In this document: positions 63,701-64,000 of the stretch, one piece after another
Numbering within the stretch: position 1 is the stretch's first letter
How the letters are laid out: every line of letters starts with the position of its first letter
DNA from: Scilla litardierei
Taxonomy: Eukaryota; Streptophyta; Magnoliopsida; Asparagales; Asparagaceae
Length of the DNA: 64,000 nucleotides
Direction of reading: 5' to 3'
NCBI GenBank assembly: GCA_030789695.1
Contig: CM061142.1
Coordinates: forward strand, 150,061,266-150,125,265
Made by a program: the position numbers and the translations under genes
Notes under the pieces: model-generated
Seen by the model: the letters and a program-made list of their open reading frames with translations, nothing else
Database searches by the model: none
What the model was told of the DNA's origin: nothing

Positions 63701-64000
63701 AAATTCACGAATGGCCTAAGTTTCTCGACCGATGATCCCGCGGCTGGATAAAATTATTAAAATAGAAATAATAAAGATAATAAAAATCCTAAAAATGAAG
63801 ATAAAAGTTCAGAGCATGGGTTGCCTCCCATGAAGCGCTTTTGTTTAACGTCGTTTGCTCGACGCCCGTAGATGATATTCAAGGTGGACGGGGGTGATGC
63901 CCTAAAGTCGGCATCGTTTCAGATTCAGAGTTGGCACCCTTCGGTGTCGTCGGTGGTGACAAGAAAACTTGCTCGATGACTCTCTCTCCGTTGATGGATT
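63701..64000 (-). other. Athila region between pol and the env-like ORF
   Basis: On the minus strand it contains GCGCTTCATGGGAGGCAACC (63839-63820), a hallmark string near the end of Athila pol and its 3' flank. No long frame remains in this short piece. Confidence 0.5.

Larger units (their letters stand above)
48255..64000 (-). mobile_element. Athila-type Ty3/gypsy element, minus strand, running off the right edge
   Basis: From right to left on the minus strand: a presumed pol-end spacer (64000-63700, with the Athila hallmark GGGAGGCAACCC at about 63820), a spacer with CCGATCGG pairs and a TATA box, an env-like ORF (62883-61885 and 52579-51610, split by LARD-2), a 3' region with repeated CTTGGGGGA tracts (51600-49956), and a 3' LTR (49955 to about 48255). 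Gag-pol and the 5' LTR would lie beyond 64000. The left edge is my estimate from TG 48255 and lacks a TSD check. Confidence 0.65.

Noticed and set aside
1..64000. CRISPR arrays, bacterial operons, ribosome-binding sites or replication origins.
   Set aside because: All repeats are explained as LTRs, TIRs or tandem arrays of plant transposable elements; nothing prokaryotic is seen.

Overview
The window is plant nuclear DNA (angiosperm; I cannot name the species). It is made almost entirely of transposable elements nested inside one another. I find no intact host gene, rRNA, tRNA or CRISPR array. The plant origin rests on Ty1/copia and Ty3/gypsy elements of plant-type lineages, TATA-containing LTRs with TG...CA ends, 5-bp target-site duplications (TSDs), an hAT transposon with an 8-bp TSD, and pieces of plant host genes inside that hAT.

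Layout. (1) 1-771: end of an LTR whose body lies off the left edge. (2) 772-44479, minus strand: an old SIRE-like copia element (here copia-3) that keeps gag and an extra downstream ORF but no pol. It has been opened by four insertions: the 1-771 element; a young full-length SIRE-like copia (copia-1, 1098-11431, TSD CAGCA); a solo gypsy-type LTR (12138-14999, TSD AATTG); and an hAT transposon (16160-40939, TSD ATTCAGAA). (3) The hAT is itself split by a second copia (copia-2, 17374-24900, TSD GTTAC) and by a 10.1-kb non-coding LTR element (LARD-1, 25139-35260, TSD GCTTG). It holds a broken transposase and fragments resembling host COX23, p34/AAGAB-like and bHLH genes. (4) 44480-48254: unassigned DNA, a degraded Tat-like gypsy fragment and a degraded copia LTR. 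(5) 48255 to the right edge, minus strand: an Athila-type gypsy element whose env-like ORF is split by a second non-coding LTR element (LARD-2, 52585-61884, TSD AGCTG).

The two LARDs have different LTRs but share an internal domain, a PPT and a primer-binding site. That site looks complementary to tRNA-Ile instead of the usual initiator tRNA-Met.

The most interesting pattern is one no feature list names. Several unrelated retrotransposon families here each carry their own palindrome, used in pairs at a fixed spacing. Copia-1 has TTAGTCGACTAA-type sites exactly 20 bp apart, five different pairs. Athila has CCGATCGG-type sites 19-21 bp apart, mostly 20. Copia-2 has TTGGTCGACCAA 22 bp apart. 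Copia-3 has GATGTTGYAACATC followed by a half-site at 12 bp. In copia-1 and Athila, the two elements with an extra ORF after pol, the pairs occur both in the LTR and in the spacer before that ORF. In Athila a TATA box follows at the same distance in both places, so the pairs may be upstream control sites for two promoters.
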